A DNA stretch of 64,000 nt from Lachnoclostridium sp. (GTDB lineage Bacteria > Bacillota > Clostridia > Lachnospirales > Lachnospiraceae): positions 1-64,000 of the forward strand of contig JAETRR010000014.1 in assembly GCA_021770065.1 (NCBI GenBank), in the 5' to 3' direction. How positions within the stretch are numbered: position 1 is the stretch's first letter; each line of letters opens with the position of its first letter. The notes under the pieces are model-generated. The model made no database searches. It saw only the letters and a program-made list of their open reading frames with translations, and was not told the origin of the DNA. Both the position numbers and the translations under genes were made by a program. Shown here in pieces: positions 1-9,293 of this stretch.

Positions 1-16
1 AGACAGGAGAAAGAGA

Positions 17-1306
17 ATGGGAGAGATTCCGGTAATAAAAGCCGCACTTTTGGGTGCAGGCACGGTGGGCGGAGGGGTCTTTGAGATTCTGAAGCGTCAG
101 AGAGAAGAGATGCCCAGAAAGCTGGGAGCTTTTGTGGATATTTCGAGGATTCTGGTGCGCGATAAAGGAAAAGAGCGGCCAGGCATGGATTCTGCTTTGT
201 TTACAGAGGACTGGAAGGAGATTCTCGAGGATCAGGAGATTCAGATAGTCATTGAGCTGATGGGCGGCATAGAGCCGGCAAGAACATATATTCTGGATGC
301 GCTGCGTTCCGGCAGGCATGTAGTGACTGCCAACAAGGATCTGCTTGCGGATTACGGAAGAGAGCTTCTGGATACGGCTCAGGAGCACGGCTGTGATTTG
401 ATGTTTGAGGCGGCGGTAGCGGGAGGAATTCCCATTATCCGTCCTTTGAAGCAATGCCTGGCAGCTAATTATATAACGGAGGTCATGGGGATTGTAAACG
501 GAACCACCAACTATATTCTGACCCGGATGACCCGGGACAGGATGGAATTTTCCGAAGCCCTGGCCCTTGCGTCAGAGCTGGGATATGCGGAGGCAGACCC
601 CACGGCAGATGTGGAGGGATACGATGCAGGCCGCAAGGTGGCAATTATGGCATCCATTGCCTTTAATTCCCGAGTTACTTTCGGTGATGTATTTACGGAG
701 GGGATTACGAAGATTACGGCTGCAGACATTGCCTATGCGGACGAGCTGAATATGGTGATTAAGCTTTTGGGTGTGGCAAGGAATGCAGAAGACGGCATAG
801 AGGCCGGAGTGTACCCTATGTTGATTCCCAGGGAGCATCCTCTGGCTTCTGTCCACGATGCCTTTAATGCTGTTTTTATACATGGGGATGCAGTGGATGA
901 TGCCATGTTTCTGGGGCGCGGTGCCGGCAGGTTCCCTACGGGCAGTGCTGTGGCCGGAGATATTTTTGAGATTGTCCGGAATATTCGGGCGGGCAGCACC
1001 GGCAGACTCGGCTGTACCTGCTATAAGAATCTTCGCGTGAAACCTGCGGACGAGACGAGCCATCGGTATTTTCTGCGCCTGCAGGTGGAGGATCGCCCCG
1101 GTGTCCTGGCCGGGATTGCCTCTGTGTTTGGCAACAATAATGTCAGCATTGCCCAGGTTGTCCAGAAAAACAAGCACGGAGAACTTGCTGAACTTGCGGT
1201 TATTACAGAGCAGGTACTGGAACGCCATTTCAAGGATTCGCTTCTGGTGCTTGGCGAGATGTCCATGATTAAAGAAATTTCCACGATTTTACGTGTATAT
1301 GCTTAA
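17..1306 (+). CDS. hom: Homoserine dehydrogenase
   Basis: Catalyses NAD(P)H-dependent reduction of aspartate semialdehyde to homoserine, the branch point to threonine and methionine, in the cytoplasm. The 429-residue product starts with a Rossmann nucleotide-binding motif (GAGTVGGGV, residues about 13-21). The central catalytic domain carries GIVNGTTNYILT and GYAEADPTADVEGYDAGRK, both typical of the family. A C-terminal ACT domain (from about residue 350, RPGVLAGIASVFGNNNVS) suggests allosteric control by threonine. Length matches the usual 420-430 residues of the ACT-containing form. The ATG follows an AGGAGA-type ribosome site within the first 16 bases of the window. Whether thrB, thrC or an aspartokinase lies upstream cannot be seen. 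Confidence 0.96.
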   Translation: MGEIPVIKAALLGAGTVGGGVFEILKRQREEMPRKLGAFVDISRILVRDKGKERPGMDSALFTEDWKEILEDQEIQIVIELMGGIEPARTYILDALRSGRHVVTANKDLLADYGRELLDTAQEHGCDLMFEAAVAGGIPIIRPLKQCLAANYITEVMGIVNGTTNYILTRMTRDRMEFSEALALASELGYAEADPTADVEGYDAGRKVAIMASIAFNSRVTFGDVFTEGITKITAADIAYADELNMVIKLLGVARNAEDGIEAGVYPMLIPREHPLASVHDAFNAVFIHGDAVDDAMFLGRGAGRFPTGSAVAGDIFEIVRNIRAGSTGRLGCTCYKNLRVKPADETSHRYFLRLQVEDRPGVLAGIASVFGNNNVSIAQVVQKNKHGELAELAVITEQVLERHFKDSLLVLGEMSMIKEISTILRVYA

Positions 1307-1314
1307 GATAAAGG

Positions 1315-1341
1315 GCAGCAGCTCCGCGAGGGAGCTGCTGC
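1315..1341 (+). other. Strong GC hairpin after hom
   Basis: GCAGCAGCTCC, loop GCGA, then GGAGCTGCTGC: an 11-bp perfect stem eight bases after the hom stop. No T-run follows, so it is more likely an mRNA-stabilising or processing hairpin between hom and the next gene than an intrinsic terminator. Confidence 0.5.
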
Positions 1342-1412
1342 AGAATACGGCGTCCGGTTCTGCTTTTGGGGGAGCAGGGCGGGGATCCGGGTTCCATTGG
1401 AGGGGGAATGAT

Positions 1413-1982
1413 ATGGAGAAGGCACTGACACTACTTGACTCGGCAATCATTTTCGCCACAAAGGCACATTCGGGAACGACGAGGAAGGGGACAAATGTAC
1501 CTTACATTGTCCATCCTATTGAGGCGGCGGCGATTGTATCTGCCATGACGGATGATGAAGAAGTGATTGCGGCAGCAGTCCTGCATGATGTCCTGGAGGA
1601 CACGGAAGCTACGGAGGACGATCTTCTCGCCCGTTTCGGCCGCAGAATCACGGAGCTGGTCATTGGAGAAAGCGAGGATAAGCGCAGAAACTTTCCGGCA
1701 GCCCTCACGTGGAAGATCCGCAAGCAGGAGACAATTACCTTTTTGGAGACAGAAGCGGACACGGATGCAAAAATGCTGGCTCTGGCGGATAAGCTTTCTA
1801 ATCTGCGTGCGATTCACCGGGATGTGTGCATCATCGGAGATGCGGTGTGGGAGCGGTTTAATGTGAAGGATAAGAGTATGCACGGCTGGATGTACCGTTC
1901 CATTGCCCGTGCCCTGGAGGATCTGGCAGAGCATCCCACATGGCAGGAGTATAATCGCCTGGTTGAGATTGTATTTGGATGA
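1413..1982 (+). CDS. HD-domain (p)ppGpp hydrolase-like protein (small alarmone hydrolase type)
   Basis: The 189-residue HD-superfamily metal-dependent phosphohydrolase resembles the hydrolase half of RelA/SpoT and stand-alone MESH1-like enzymes. HP at VPYIVHPIEAA and the HDVLEDT motif (residues about 55-61) supply metal ligands, and a later LALADKLSNLRAIH segment matches the fourth ligand region. There is no synthetase, TGS or ACT domain, so it would only degrade alarmone or a related nucleotide. The start at 1413 follows GGAGGGGG; an in-frame extension to 1293 overlaps hom and the hairpin and looks non-coding. It may be co-transcribed with hom. The exact substrate is inferred from the family. 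Confidence 0.8.
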   Translation: MEKALTLLDSAIIFATKAHSGTTRKGTNVPYIVHPIEAAAIVSAMTDDEEVIAAAVLHDVLEDTEATEDDLLARFGRRITELVIGESEDKRRNFPAALTWKIRKQETITFLETEADTDAKMLALADKLSNLRAIHRDVCIIGDAVWERFNVKDKSMHGWMYRSIARALEDLAEHPTWQEYNRLVEIVFG

Positions 1983-2149
1983 TGTCCTTTATCAAAAGAG
2001 GATCCGGCAGGAAAAACGGCTTGACAAAAGTGTAAAAAAGGGATAATCTGCTACAGGAAATATAGTCGGAAGAAAAATTGAACAACATTGCTGTGGTAAG
2101 CCAGGGGAGTACGGTTTGGACTCTGGACAGCAGGAAGAGGAGGAGCAGG

Positions 2150-3433
2150 ATGAAACCTTACCGGGAAATGAGCAGAGAAGAACTTTTGAACTTAAAGGCA
2201 GAGCTGGAGGAAAAGTATCAGGAGGCAAAGGCAAAGAATCTTCATCTGGATATGTCCAGAGGAAAGCCGAGCGCCGAGCAGCTGGATCTCTCTATGGGAA
2301 TGATGGACGTTCTGAACAGTACTGTGGATCTGAAGGATTCAGAAGGCGTGGACTGCCGTAATTATGGCGTGCTGGACGGTGTGAAGGAGGCCAAGGAGCT
2401 TCTGGGGCAGATGTCGGAGGTGTCTCCGGATAAAATAATTATCTACGGCAATTCCAGCCTGAACGTGATGTATGATACGGTGGCCAGGGCGGTAACCCAC
2501 GGCATTATGGGGCATACGCCCTGGGGAAAGCTGGATAAGGTAAAGTTTTTGTGTCCGGTTCCCGGTTATGACCGCCATTTTTCCATTACGGAATATTTTG
2601 GAATCGAGATGATCAATGTTCCCATGACACCGCAGGGGCCGGATATGGATCTGGTGGAGAAGCTGGTCAGCAGCGATCCGGCAGTCAAAGGAATCTGGTG
2701 CGTGCCTAAGTACTCCAATCCCCAGGGGATTACTTATTCGGACGAGACGGTGCGCCGTTTTGCGGCCCTTAGGCCTGCGGCGGAGGATTTCCGCATTTTC
2801 TGGGATAATGCTTACTGTGTGCATCATCTGTATGAAGATCAGCAGGACTTCCTTTTGGAGATTCTGGACGAGTGCGAGAAGGCAGGCAATCCGGACATTG
2901 TTTATAAGTTCTGCTCCACTTCCAAGATCAGTTTCCCGGGTTCCGGTGTGGCCTGCATTGCCACATCCCCCAACAATCTGAAGGATATAAAGAAGCAGCT
3001 TATGATTCAGACGATCGGCCACGATAAGGTAAATCAGCTTCGCCATGTACGTTTTTTTAAGGATATAGACGGAATTCACGAGCATATGCGCAGGCATGCC
3101 GATATTATGCGCCCCAAGTTTGAGGCGGTTCTTGATACTCTGGAGAGAGAGCTCGGCGGTCTTGGGATTGGAAGCTGGATACGACCCAGAGGCGGTTACT
3201 TCATTTCTTTTGATGCCATGGAGGGCTGTGCGAAGACTATCGTTGCCAAATGCAGAGAGGCCGGCGTGGTGATGACCGCTGCCGGAGCTACCTACCCTTA
3301 CGGCAGAGACCCGAAAGACAGCAATATCCGTATAGCGCCTTCCTTCCCTGCAAAAGAAGAACTGGCTGCAGCTTCGGATCTTTTTGTGCTCTGTGTGAAG
3401 CTGGCCAGTGTGGAGAAGCTTCTGGATAAATAG
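2150..3433 (+). CDS. Type Ic aspartate aminotransferase (PLP-dependent)
   Basis: The 427-residue fold-type I PLP enzyme belongs to the aspartate aminotransferase Ic group (the Asp_aminotransf Pfam type found in actinobacteria and Firmicutes) rather than classical AspC. Family features are DMSRGKPSAEQLDLS near the N terminus, CRNYGVLDGVKEAKELL, the cofactor/substrate region VPKYSNPQGITYSDE, IFWDNAYCVHHL, and the probable Schiff-base lysine in STSKISFPGSG. It would interconvert aspartate and 2-oxoglutarate with oxaloacetate and glutamate. The start at 2150 is preceded by GAGGAGG; an upstream in-frame ATG at 2078 lacks a ribosome site. The gene converges on the LacI regulator across a large palindrome. 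Confidence 0.87.
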   Translation: MKPYREMSREELLNLKAELEEKYQEAKAKNLHLDMSRGKPSAEQLDLSMGMMDVLNSTVDLKDSEGVDCRNYGVLDGVKEAKELLGQMSEVSPDKIIIYGNSSLNVMYDTVARAVTHGIMGHTPWGKLDKVKFLCPVPGYDRHFSITEYFGIEMINVPMTPQGPDMDLVEKLVSSDPAVKGIWCVPKYSNPQGITYSDETVRRFAALRPAAEDFRIFWDNAYCVHHLYEDQQDFLLEILDECEKAGNPDIVYKFCSTSKISFPGSGVACIATSPNNLKDIKKQLMIQTIGHDKVNQLRHVRFFKDIDGIHEHMRRHADIMRPKFEAVLDTLERELGGLGIGSWIRPRGGYFISFDAMEGCAKTIVAKCREAGVVMTAAGATYPYGRDPKDSNIRIAPSFPAKEELAAASDLFVLCVKLASVEKLLDK

Positions 3434-3451
3434 AATATATATGATATAAAA

Positions 3452-3560
3452 GAGGAACTGTCTGGAAATAAGGCCGCAGACTTTTCTATATCCTGTGTTT
3501 GAACGGTTTCGTACACTGGGTATAGAAAAGCTTGCGGCCTTATTTTGCGACGGTTCCTTT
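3452..3560. repeat. Palindromic element A (internally deleted family member)
   Basis: A 109-base imperfect palindrome lies between the convergent aminotransferase and lacI genes. The arms share AAATAAGGCCGCA and CTTTTCTATA. The loop holds ACGGTT and CGTACAC, then CACTGGGTAT, which match the core ends of the larger elements at 48260-48439 and 55982-56236. It looks like a shortened copy, and could serve as a bidirectional terminator. Confidence 0.72.
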
Positions 3561-4552
3561 CAACTGCAGATTTTTCGCGTTGATTTCCGGATTTTTAATT
3601 CCACAGGCAGAAGGATTTGTAAATTCTGCGAGGTATTGGCTGTAATCTGGTCTATGAGAACCCGGGCGGCGACTTCTCCCATCTCTACAGAGGGCAGCCG
3701 GACAGTGGTAAGCGGAGGCGAAAAGCTGCTGGCCAGGTCAATGTCGTTAAAGCCCGCCACACCGATATCGTCCGGACATCTGATTCCCGACTGGTTCAGC
3801 TGAGCCAGAATCACGATTGCCAGAGAGTCGGAACCGGCAAAGATAACTTCCGTATCCGGGTGCCGGGACAGAAGTTCCCGGGTCTGCCGGGCACAGAGCT
3901 GGTGATCCCAGTTACAGTCATAGATAATATCCGGATCAAAGGAGATCCCGTTTCTGCGTAAGGTTTCCCGATACACCATCATGCGCGGAGAGGCTTCAAA
4001 TCCCTGATAATCGGAAGGCCCGCCTATATAAGCAATTTTACGGTAACCGCAGGCGATAAGGTGATCCATCACAAGCTGGTTGGCAAATATTTCATTGTAG
4101 CCCACATTGCAATACCCGTTGATATAATTGTCAATAAACACCAGCTTTTTATTAATCCGGTTGATAAAGTCCAGACGCCCTTCCGGCAAATCGGTAATGA
4201 TGAGTCCGTCCAGCTCAGAAAGCTGCTTTTCCAGGCCATCCTTCATCTCAAGGAATTGTGTATAGCTTACAATTAGGGAGATATATGCATTGTGTCCGGA
4301 ACAGAAGGACTGGATGCCGTTCAGAATATCATTAAAATAGGGATCGGAATAGCTGTAAGTCAGTGACATAATACAGCCGATGTGAATCTGACTGCGCCGG
4401 GCTGCATACTGGTAATTCAAAGTACGGACTGCTTGCATCACCCGTCTGCGGGTTTCCTCACTGGCGTGAAAGGCAGGATCGTTGGATAATATACGTGATA
4501 CGGTAGTAATGGAAACTCCGGCTTCTTTTGCAACTTCTCGAATTGTAGACAT
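3560..4552 (-). CDS. LacI-family transcriptional regulator of the adjacent sugar operon
   Basis: The 330-residue repressor has an N-terminal LacI helix-turn-helix (STIREVAKEAGVSITTVSRI), a hinge around residue 50, and a periplasmic-binding-protein-like effector domain ending in the typical DIGVAGFNDIDLASSFSPPL and TTVRLPSVEMGEVAA motifs. The start at 4552 has AAGGAGGG seven bases upstream; a longer frame into the intergenic region has no support. It is divergent from the GH4/ABC operon. Two copies of a perfect 13-base palindrome lie in its own leader and a near-copy lies just before the GH4 gene, so it probably represses itself and the operon and is released by a sugar or sugar derivative. 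Confidence 0.92.
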   Translation of the reverse strand: MSTIREVAKEAGVSITTVSRILSNDPAFHASEETRRRVMQAVRTLNYQYAARRSQIHIGCIMSLTYSYSDPYFNDILNGIQSFCSGHNAYISLIVSYTQFLEMKDGLEKQLSELDGLIITDLPEGRLDFINRINKKLVFIDNYINGYCNVGYNEIFANQLVMDHLIACGYRKIAYIGGPSDYQGFEASPRMMVYRETLRRNGISFDPDIIYDCNWDHQLCARQTRELLSRHPDTEVIFAGSDSLAIVILAQLNQSGIRCPDDIGVAGFNDIDLASSFSPPLTTVRLPSVEMGEVAARVLIDQITANTSQNLQILLPVELKIRKSTRKICS

Positions 4553-4565
4553 AACGCCCTCCTTT

Positions 4566-4578
4566 TGTTTAGTAAACA
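4566..4578. promoter_or_regulatory. Putative LacI operator 1
   Basis: TGTTTAGTAAACA, a perfect palindrome around a central G, lies immediately upstream of the lacI ribosome site. It is repeated exactly at 4642-4654. Operator assignment is inferred from repetition and position. Confidence 0.7.
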
Positions 4579-4641
4579 TTATAATACAAAGATAATCTGG
4601 TGTAAAGTATTTTTTTATATAAAAGTATTGAAATGCCCTGG

Positions 4642-4654
4642 TGTTTAGTAAACA
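4642..4654. promoter_or_regulatory. Putative LacI operator 2
   Basis: This is the second exact copy of TGTTTAGTAAACA, 76 bases from the first, in the divergent intergenic region. The spacing would allow repression by looping. Confidence 0.68.
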
Positions 4655-4713
4655 AAAAAGAAAATATGTACAATAATTTATTAAAAAATGCAAATAAAAT
4701 TAACAAAAAGGGC

Positions 4714-4742
4714 TTTTCAAGAAACGAAAAGCGTGTTATTAT
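4714..4742 (+). promoter_or_regulatory. Candidate promoter of the GH4 operon
   Basis: TTTTCA and TATTAT are separated by 17 bases, with a predicted start near 4749, just upstream of the third operator-like site. The -35 match is weak. Confidence 0.4.
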
Positions 4743-4769
4743 GAATACACAATGATAAACAAAGTAAAA

Positions 4770-4782
4770 TGTTTACTAAACG
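4770..4782. promoter_or_regulatory. Putative LacI operator 3
   Basis: TGTTTACTAAACG is a one-arm variant of the 13-base palindrome. It overlaps the 5' leader of the GH4 gene directly before the GGAGG ribosome site, so a bound repressor would block transcription. Confidence 0.65.
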
Positions 4783-4793
4783 GAGGAAACAAC

Positions 4794-6149
4794 ATGAACA
4801 AATTCACATTCATTGGAGCCGGCTCTCTGGACTTTACAAAGGATCTGGTACGGGACATCCTGACCTTTGAGGCCTTCCGGGACGCCGAGCTCATGCTGAT
4901 GGATATTAATCCAAAGCGTCTTGAGTATGCGGTAAAGGGCGTACAGAAGATTGTAGACGCAGGACATTATCCGGCAGTAGTAAAAAGCACGACGAACCGC
5001 AGAGAAGCTTTAAAGGATGCGGACGGAGTGCTGATTACCATTTTACAGGGCGGCGTAGAGGTATGGCGCCATGACATCGAGATTCCGAAGAAATATGGCG
5101 TGGACATCTGTGTGGGGGACACCAGAGGGCCTTCCGGGATTTTCCGCTTTCTCAGGACGGCTCCGGTGCTGCTTGACATTATCCGCGACTGTGAAGAGGT
5201 CTGCCCCAATGCCGTTGTACTCAACTATACAAATCCAATGGCCATGCTGGTGAGCTATCTGCAGTCTATGTCTGATATGAATATCACCGGGCTGTGCCAC
5301 AGCGTGCAGGGAACTGCAGATATGCTGTCCGGGTGGCTGGGAGCCGGAGACGGAAAGCTTCAGTATACCTGTGCAGGCATTAACCATCAGGCCTTTTATC
5401 TGGAACTTAAGGTGGATGGAAAAGATGCGTATCCCGATCTTTACAAAGCGATTGAGAGAGAAGAAGTTGCCGCCGAGGAGCCGCTGCGGATCGAGATGTT
5501 CCGTAAGCTGGGATATTTTAATACGGAATCGTCCGGGCATAATTCGGAGTACGTAGCATGGTTTAGGAAGCGCCCGGATCTGATTGAGAAATACTGTTCG
5601 CACGGTACGGGGTGGAATCCCGGAGCCTATGCCTACATATTAGATGAATATCTGGGCCGGGAGGATACCTGGGAAAAAGAGTACCAGGACTGGCTTGATA
5701 ATACAGAGGTGGATTTGAACCGGGGAGAGGAGTACGCGTCCAATATCTTCAATGCCCTTTTCGGAGATCATACGCCCTATTTCTTCAACGGAAATCTGAA
5801 AAACCGCAACTATATCACAAATATAAAGCAGGGTGTCTGTGTGGAGGTTCCGGTGGTGGCAACGGAACAGGGTATTGTTCCCGTCAAGCAGATTACCCTG
5901 CCCGAGAATCTGGCAGTACTCGTTAATAATTCGGCATTGATTGAGGATCTGGCCGTACAGGCGGCGATAAAGGGTGATCCGAACCTGGTATTCCAGGCGG
6001 TGCTGTTTGATCCGCTGACAAGTGCAGTGTGCAGCATGGACGAGATACAGCAGATGGTGCAGGAGATGCTGGATAAGAATGCAGAATATCTTGGTTACTT
6101 TAAATCTTTAAAGATAGAAATGGAGGCAATACATGAAAAAGATCGTTAG
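4794..6149 (+). CDS. Glycoside hydrolase family 4 enzyme (alpha-galactosidase-like)
   Basis: The 451-residue GH4 enzyme uses NAD and a divalent metal in a redox-assisted hydrolysis. Seen in the sequence: the N-terminal dinucleotide motif FIGAGSLDF, the GDTRGPSGIFRFLRT segment, LNYTNPMA, the metal-ligand region GLCHSVQG, and AGINHQAFYL. CHSVQ is typical of the non-phosphorylated-substrate branch (alpha-galactosidases MelA, alpha-glucuronidase/galacturonidase relatives), which fits an ABC rather than a PTS transporter next door. The start follows CGGAGG; it is the first gene of the LacI-controlled operon and overlaps the binding-protein gene by 17 bases. The exact sugar specificity is not decided by sequence. 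Confidence 0.88.
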   Translation: MNKFTFIGAGSLDFTKDLVRDILTFEAFRDAELMLMDINPKRLEYAVKGVQKIVDAGHYPAVVKSTTNRREALKDADGVLITILQGGVEVWRHDIEIPKKYGVDICVGDTRGPSGIFRFLRTAPVLLDIIRDCEEVCPNAVVLNYTNPMAMLVSYLQSMSDMNITGLCHSVQGTADMLSGWLGAGDGKLQYTCAGINHQAFYLELKVDGKDAYPDLYKAIEREEVAAEEPLRIEMFRKLGYFNTESSGHNSEYVAWFRKRPDLIEKYCSHGTGWNPGAYAYILDEYLGREDTWEKEYQDWLDNTEVDLNRGEEYASNIFNALFGDHTPYFFNGNLKNRNYITNIKQGVCVEVPVVATEQGIVPVKQITLPENLAVLVNNSALIEDLAVQAAIKGDPNLVFQAVLFDPLTSAVCSMDEIQQMVQEMLDKNAEYLGYFKSLKIEMEAIHEKDR

Positions 6150-7440
6150 TTTGTTGTTGTGCGTGTTACTGACAGTTTCTCTCACGGCCTGTTCCGGTTC
6201 CGGTAAAGATACAGATTCCGGGCAGGCGCCGGCTTCCGACGGCACAGGCGGCGACATTACGCTGACCATGTGGGCACATCAGAATGAGCCGTGGAATGCG
6301 GCCTATACAGATGCCATTGCGGCTTTTGAAGCGGAAAATGAAGGAATCCATATCCGGCTGGAGCTGTTCCCCTACGACGAGTTTGAGGCAAAGGTACAGA
6401 CTTCTCTGATTGACGGAGAGGGCGGCGCCGATATCTATGAGCTGTGGGGCGGCTGGGCGCTGGATTTTACGCCCCACAACACATTGATGGCCATGCCGGA
6501 TGACTTTGCGGCTCAGATTCGGGAAGAAACCTATGCGCCCACCTATGGGGCGCTGATGAATGAGGGAAAGCTTTACGGCGTACCTCTGGAGTTCAATATC
6601 GAGAACGGCGCCATGCTGGTGAACCTGGGACTTCTTGAGGCAAACGGACTTGAGGTTCCCGTTACCTGGGAAGAACTGAAAACCACAGCTGCGGCAGGAA
6701 CTGTTTATGACGGAAATGTATTCCAGGTAAAGGGCTTTGACTTTGTGAACTGGGATTCCGTGCCCTATTACTTCCTCTCCCTGATTCTGCAGCAGGGTTC
6801 TAATTATCTGACAGAGGACGGAAAGTTCGACGTGACTACGGAGGAGGCCAAAATTGCTTTTGACGAGCTGGCGGGTATGGTAACGGAGGACAAGGTGACG
6901 GATCTGGAAGGCCTTACAGGCGGAGGAGACCTGGAAGGCTACCAGCAGCTTTTTGCGGGCAGAGGCATGATGGTGCCCAGAGGACCATGGACCATTTCAG
7001 AGGGAGTTGAGTCTTTCGGTTTGGAACTGGGGACAGACTTTGACTATGTGGCAATGCCCTGGTACGGGGAGGAGCATGGATTTGCTTCAGAGACAGGGTG
7101 GTCTCTGGCAGTCAGCGCGAGCTGCAAAGAACAGGAAGCGGCCATGAAGTTTATCCAATATCTGTATGAGGATGAAGTGATGCTGGATCATAATATCCGC
7201 TGTACACAGATCCCGTCCAAGCGCAGCCTGGCAGAAAGCGCAGAATACCAGGAGGCAATGCCCTACACGAAGGTGCTTGTGGATATTCTGGATAATGCAC
7301 AGTTCATCGGAACATTTAACACGGACCGCCTGAAAGAAACGGTAAATGATACTTTTGTGGGCTATTGCTCCGGTGACTATGCTTCTGTTGATGAGGCGAT
7401 GAATGATCTCAATACCAAGCTGAACGCTATTCTGGAATAA
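6133..7440 (+). CDS. Carbohydrate ABC transporter substrate-binding lipoprotein
   Basis: The 435-residue extracellular solute-binding protein of family 1 (MalE/UgpB type) has a signal peptide with lipobox (LLTVSLTAC; lipidated Cys at residue 20) followed by a Ser/Gly/Asp linker. The mature part begins ITLTMWAHQNEPW and contains YGVPLEFNIENGAML and GPWTISEGV, typical of sugar-binding lobes. It should capture an oligosaccharide or glycoside for the permeases encoded next. The start overlaps the GH4 end, with GGAGG upstream inside that gene, which implies translational coupling. Confidence 0.93.
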   Translation: MKKIVSLLLCVLLTVSLTACSGSGKDTDSGQAPASDGTGGDITLTMWAHQNEPWNAAYTDAIAAFEAENEGIHIRLELFPYDEFEAKVQTSLIDGEGGADIYELWGGWALDFTPHNTLMAMPDDFAAQIREETYAPTYGALMNEGKLYGVPLEFNIENGAMLVNLGLLEANGLEVPVTWEELKTTAAAGTVYDGNVFQVKGFDFVNWDSVPYYFLSLILQQGSNYLTEDGKFDVTTEEAKIAFDELAGMVTEDKVTDLEGLTGGGDLEGYQQLFAGRGMMVPRGPWTISEGVESFGLELGTDFDYVAMPWYGEEHGFASETGWSLAVSASCKEQEAAMKFIQYLYEDEVMLDHNIRCTQIPSKRSLAESAEYQEAMPYTKVLVDILDNAQFIGTFNTDRLKETVNDTFVGYCSGDYASVDEAMNDLNTKLNAILE

Positions 7441-7450
7441 TGAATATACG

Positions 7451-7480
7451 GCCGGGGGACGAAAAAGAATCTCCCCCGGC
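7451..7480 (+). other. Intercistronic hairpin after the binding-protein gene
   Basis: GCCGGGGGA and TCCCCCGGC form a perfect 9-bp stem with a 12-base loop and no T-run. In this position it probably protects the upstream message, giving more binding protein than permease. Confidence 0.55.
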
Positions 7481-7498
7481 TGCCATTGAGGGCCGAGT

Positions 7499-8374
7499 AT
7501 GAAGAATAAAAAATTTGTATGGGCGGTTATGCTGCCGGCGATGCTGCATATCCTGGTTTTCATTATAGTGCCGATTGGAATCGGGCTGGTGGTATCCTTT
7601 TTTAACTATAACCCTTTAAGTTCAGACAATACTTTTATAGGGCTGGAAAATTTCCGGAAGCTGTTTTTGGATGCGGATTTCCGGCTGGCCATGAAGAATA
7701 CACTGATATTTGTACTGGCCACAGTCTTTCTGAACATTGCCCTGTCCCTGCTGACAGCACAGCTTATCAGCTATTTTAAATCCAATAAGGTGAGAAGTTT
7801 TTTCCGAATGGTATTTTTCCTGCCCTGTATTGCACCTATGGTGGCAACCTCCGTGGTTTTCTCACGCTCCATCTTTCCGACGGCCACGGGTTTTCTGAAC
7901 ATGATGCTGAACCGTATCGGACTGCCTTCCGTAAACTGGCTGGGAGATCCGAAAGTGATTATGATTTCCCTTATTATCTATACGCTCTGGGTGGATGTGG
8001 GTTACAATATCGTTCTGTTTTCCGCGGGAATTGACGGCATTCCGGCCTATGTGTATGAGGCGGCGGATCTGGACGGCGCCGGCGAATGGCGCAAGTTCCG
8101 GAAGGTGACACTGCCGCTTCTGGGAAGAAGCTTTCAGTTTGTGATTGTGCAGACACTGATCTCCCATTTTCAGATGTTTGCCCAGTTTTCGGTTCTGATA
8201 CTGAAAGACGGGCCGCAGAATTCCGGTCTGGTGCTGTCGCGCTACATCTATAAGACTGCTTTTGAGTATAAAGATATGGGCTATGCATCTGCAGTGTCCA
8301 TGGTACTGTTTATTATCATTATCATTCTGTCCTTCATTGAGCAGAAAAAGCACAATGTAGACTGGGAATACTAG
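7499..8374 (+). CDS. Sugar ABC transporter permease (MalF/UgpA type)
   Basis: The 291-residue integral membrane protein has six predicted transmembrane segments (first at about residues 7-32). The EAA loop, YEAADLDGAGEWRKFRKVTLP near residue 187, contacts the ATPase. It pairs with the next gene to form the channel for the substrate delivered by the lipoprotein. It has a GAGGGCC ribosome site and stops 11 bases before the second permease. Confidence 0.93.
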   Translation: MKNKKFVWAVMLPAMLHILVFIIVPIGIGLVVSFFNYNPLSSDNTFIGLENFRKLFLDADFRLAMKNTLIFVLATVFLNIALSLLTAQLISYFKSNKVRSFFRMVFFLPCIAPMVATSVVFSRSIFPTATGFLNMMLNRIGLPSVNWLGDPKVIMISLIIYTLWVDVGYNIVLFSAGIDGIPAYVYEAADLDGAGEWRKFRKVTLPLLGRSFQFVIVQTLISHFQMFAQFSVLILKDGPQNSGLVLSRYIYKTAFEYKDMGYASAVSMVLFIIIIILSFIEQKKHNVDWEY

Positions 8375-8385
8375 GAGGGCCGGGT

Positions 8386-9222
8386 ATGAAATTCATCAAA
8401 GACAAAAAGAATCTGAAAATCCGTACAGCAGCTTTTGTCTGTCTGTTTCTGGCAGCGGTGATCTTCCTGGCGCCTTATTTCTGGATGCTGTCCAATTCCT
8501 TCAAGTCCACCAAGGAGATCCTTATGGAGCCTGCAAATATGCTGCCGAAACAGTTTACGGTATCCGGTTACGTGAAGGTACTGACCAAGTCGCCTTTCTT
8601 TTCCTGGATGCGCAATTCTCTGGTGGTAACAATTGTGGATACGCTGGTGATTCTCTTTACCAGCTCCATTATCGGTTTTGTACTTTCCAAGTACAAATTC
8701 AGATTGAATAAGTTTATATTTACTTTGATCCTGCTGACCATGATGATGCCGACGGCAGCTATGATGATTCCGAACTTCCTCCTGATATCCAGGCTGGGGT
8801 GGTACGATAAGATTATTTCCCTGATTTTTCCCACCTTCATCAATGCCTTCGGAATATTCCTGTGCAAGCAGTTTATTGACGATCTGCCGAAGGAATTGTT
8901 TGAGAGCGCTATGCTGGATAATGCGTCAGACTTTAAAATCTACTACCGGATTGTACTTCCCGGAATCCGTCCGGCGCTGGGGAGCCTTACCATCTTTACC
9001 TTTCTGGGAATATGGAATGATTACCAGACGCCTTTGATTTACCTGAACAGTGCAAAGAATATGACCCTGCCTCTGGCAATGTCTTATTTTTCCACACAGC
9101 ATTTGTCGGATCTGTCGGCAACCATGGCTGCGGCCTCGCTGATTATGATCCCGGCGTCTGTGGTATTTATTATATTCCAGAAGCAGTTTATCAAGGGGAT
9201 TTCCATGACGGGAATGAAGTAA
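8386..9222 (+). CDS. Sugar ABC transporter permease (MalG/UgpE type)
   Basis: The 278-residue inner-membrane partner of the preceding permease has an N-terminal hydrophobic segment (about residues 13-33), conserved PYFWMLSNSFKS, and the EAA loop FESAMLDNASDFKIYYRIVLP near residue 170. The C-terminal FQKQFIKGISMTGMK is the usual MalG-type ending. It is translated from its own AGGAGGGCC site immediately after the MalF-type gene. Confidence 0.93.
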   Translation: MKFIKDKKNLKIRTAAFVCLFLAAVIFLAPYFWMLSNSFKSTKEILMEPANMLPKQFTVSGYVKVLTKSPFFSWMRNSLVVTIVDTLVILFTSSIIGFVLSKYKFRLNKFIFTLILLTMMMPTAAMMIPNFLLISRLGWYDKIISLIFPTFINAFGIFLCKQFIDDLPKELFESAMLDNASDFKIYYRIVLPGIRPALGSLTIFTFLGIWNDYQTPLIYLNSAKNMTLPLAMSYFSTQHLSDLSATMAAASLIMIPASVVFIIFQKQFIKGISMTGMK

Positions 9223-9293
9223 CAGGCAGCAGATTCGCAGTGATATCAGGCCGCTGCCCGGGAAGCGGGCGGAAGCGGTAATCGGGAGGACAT

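Noticed and set aside
572-1228. Long minus-strand frame within hom
   Set aside because: It lies fully inside a well-supported gene with canonical motifs, and shows no domain of its own.
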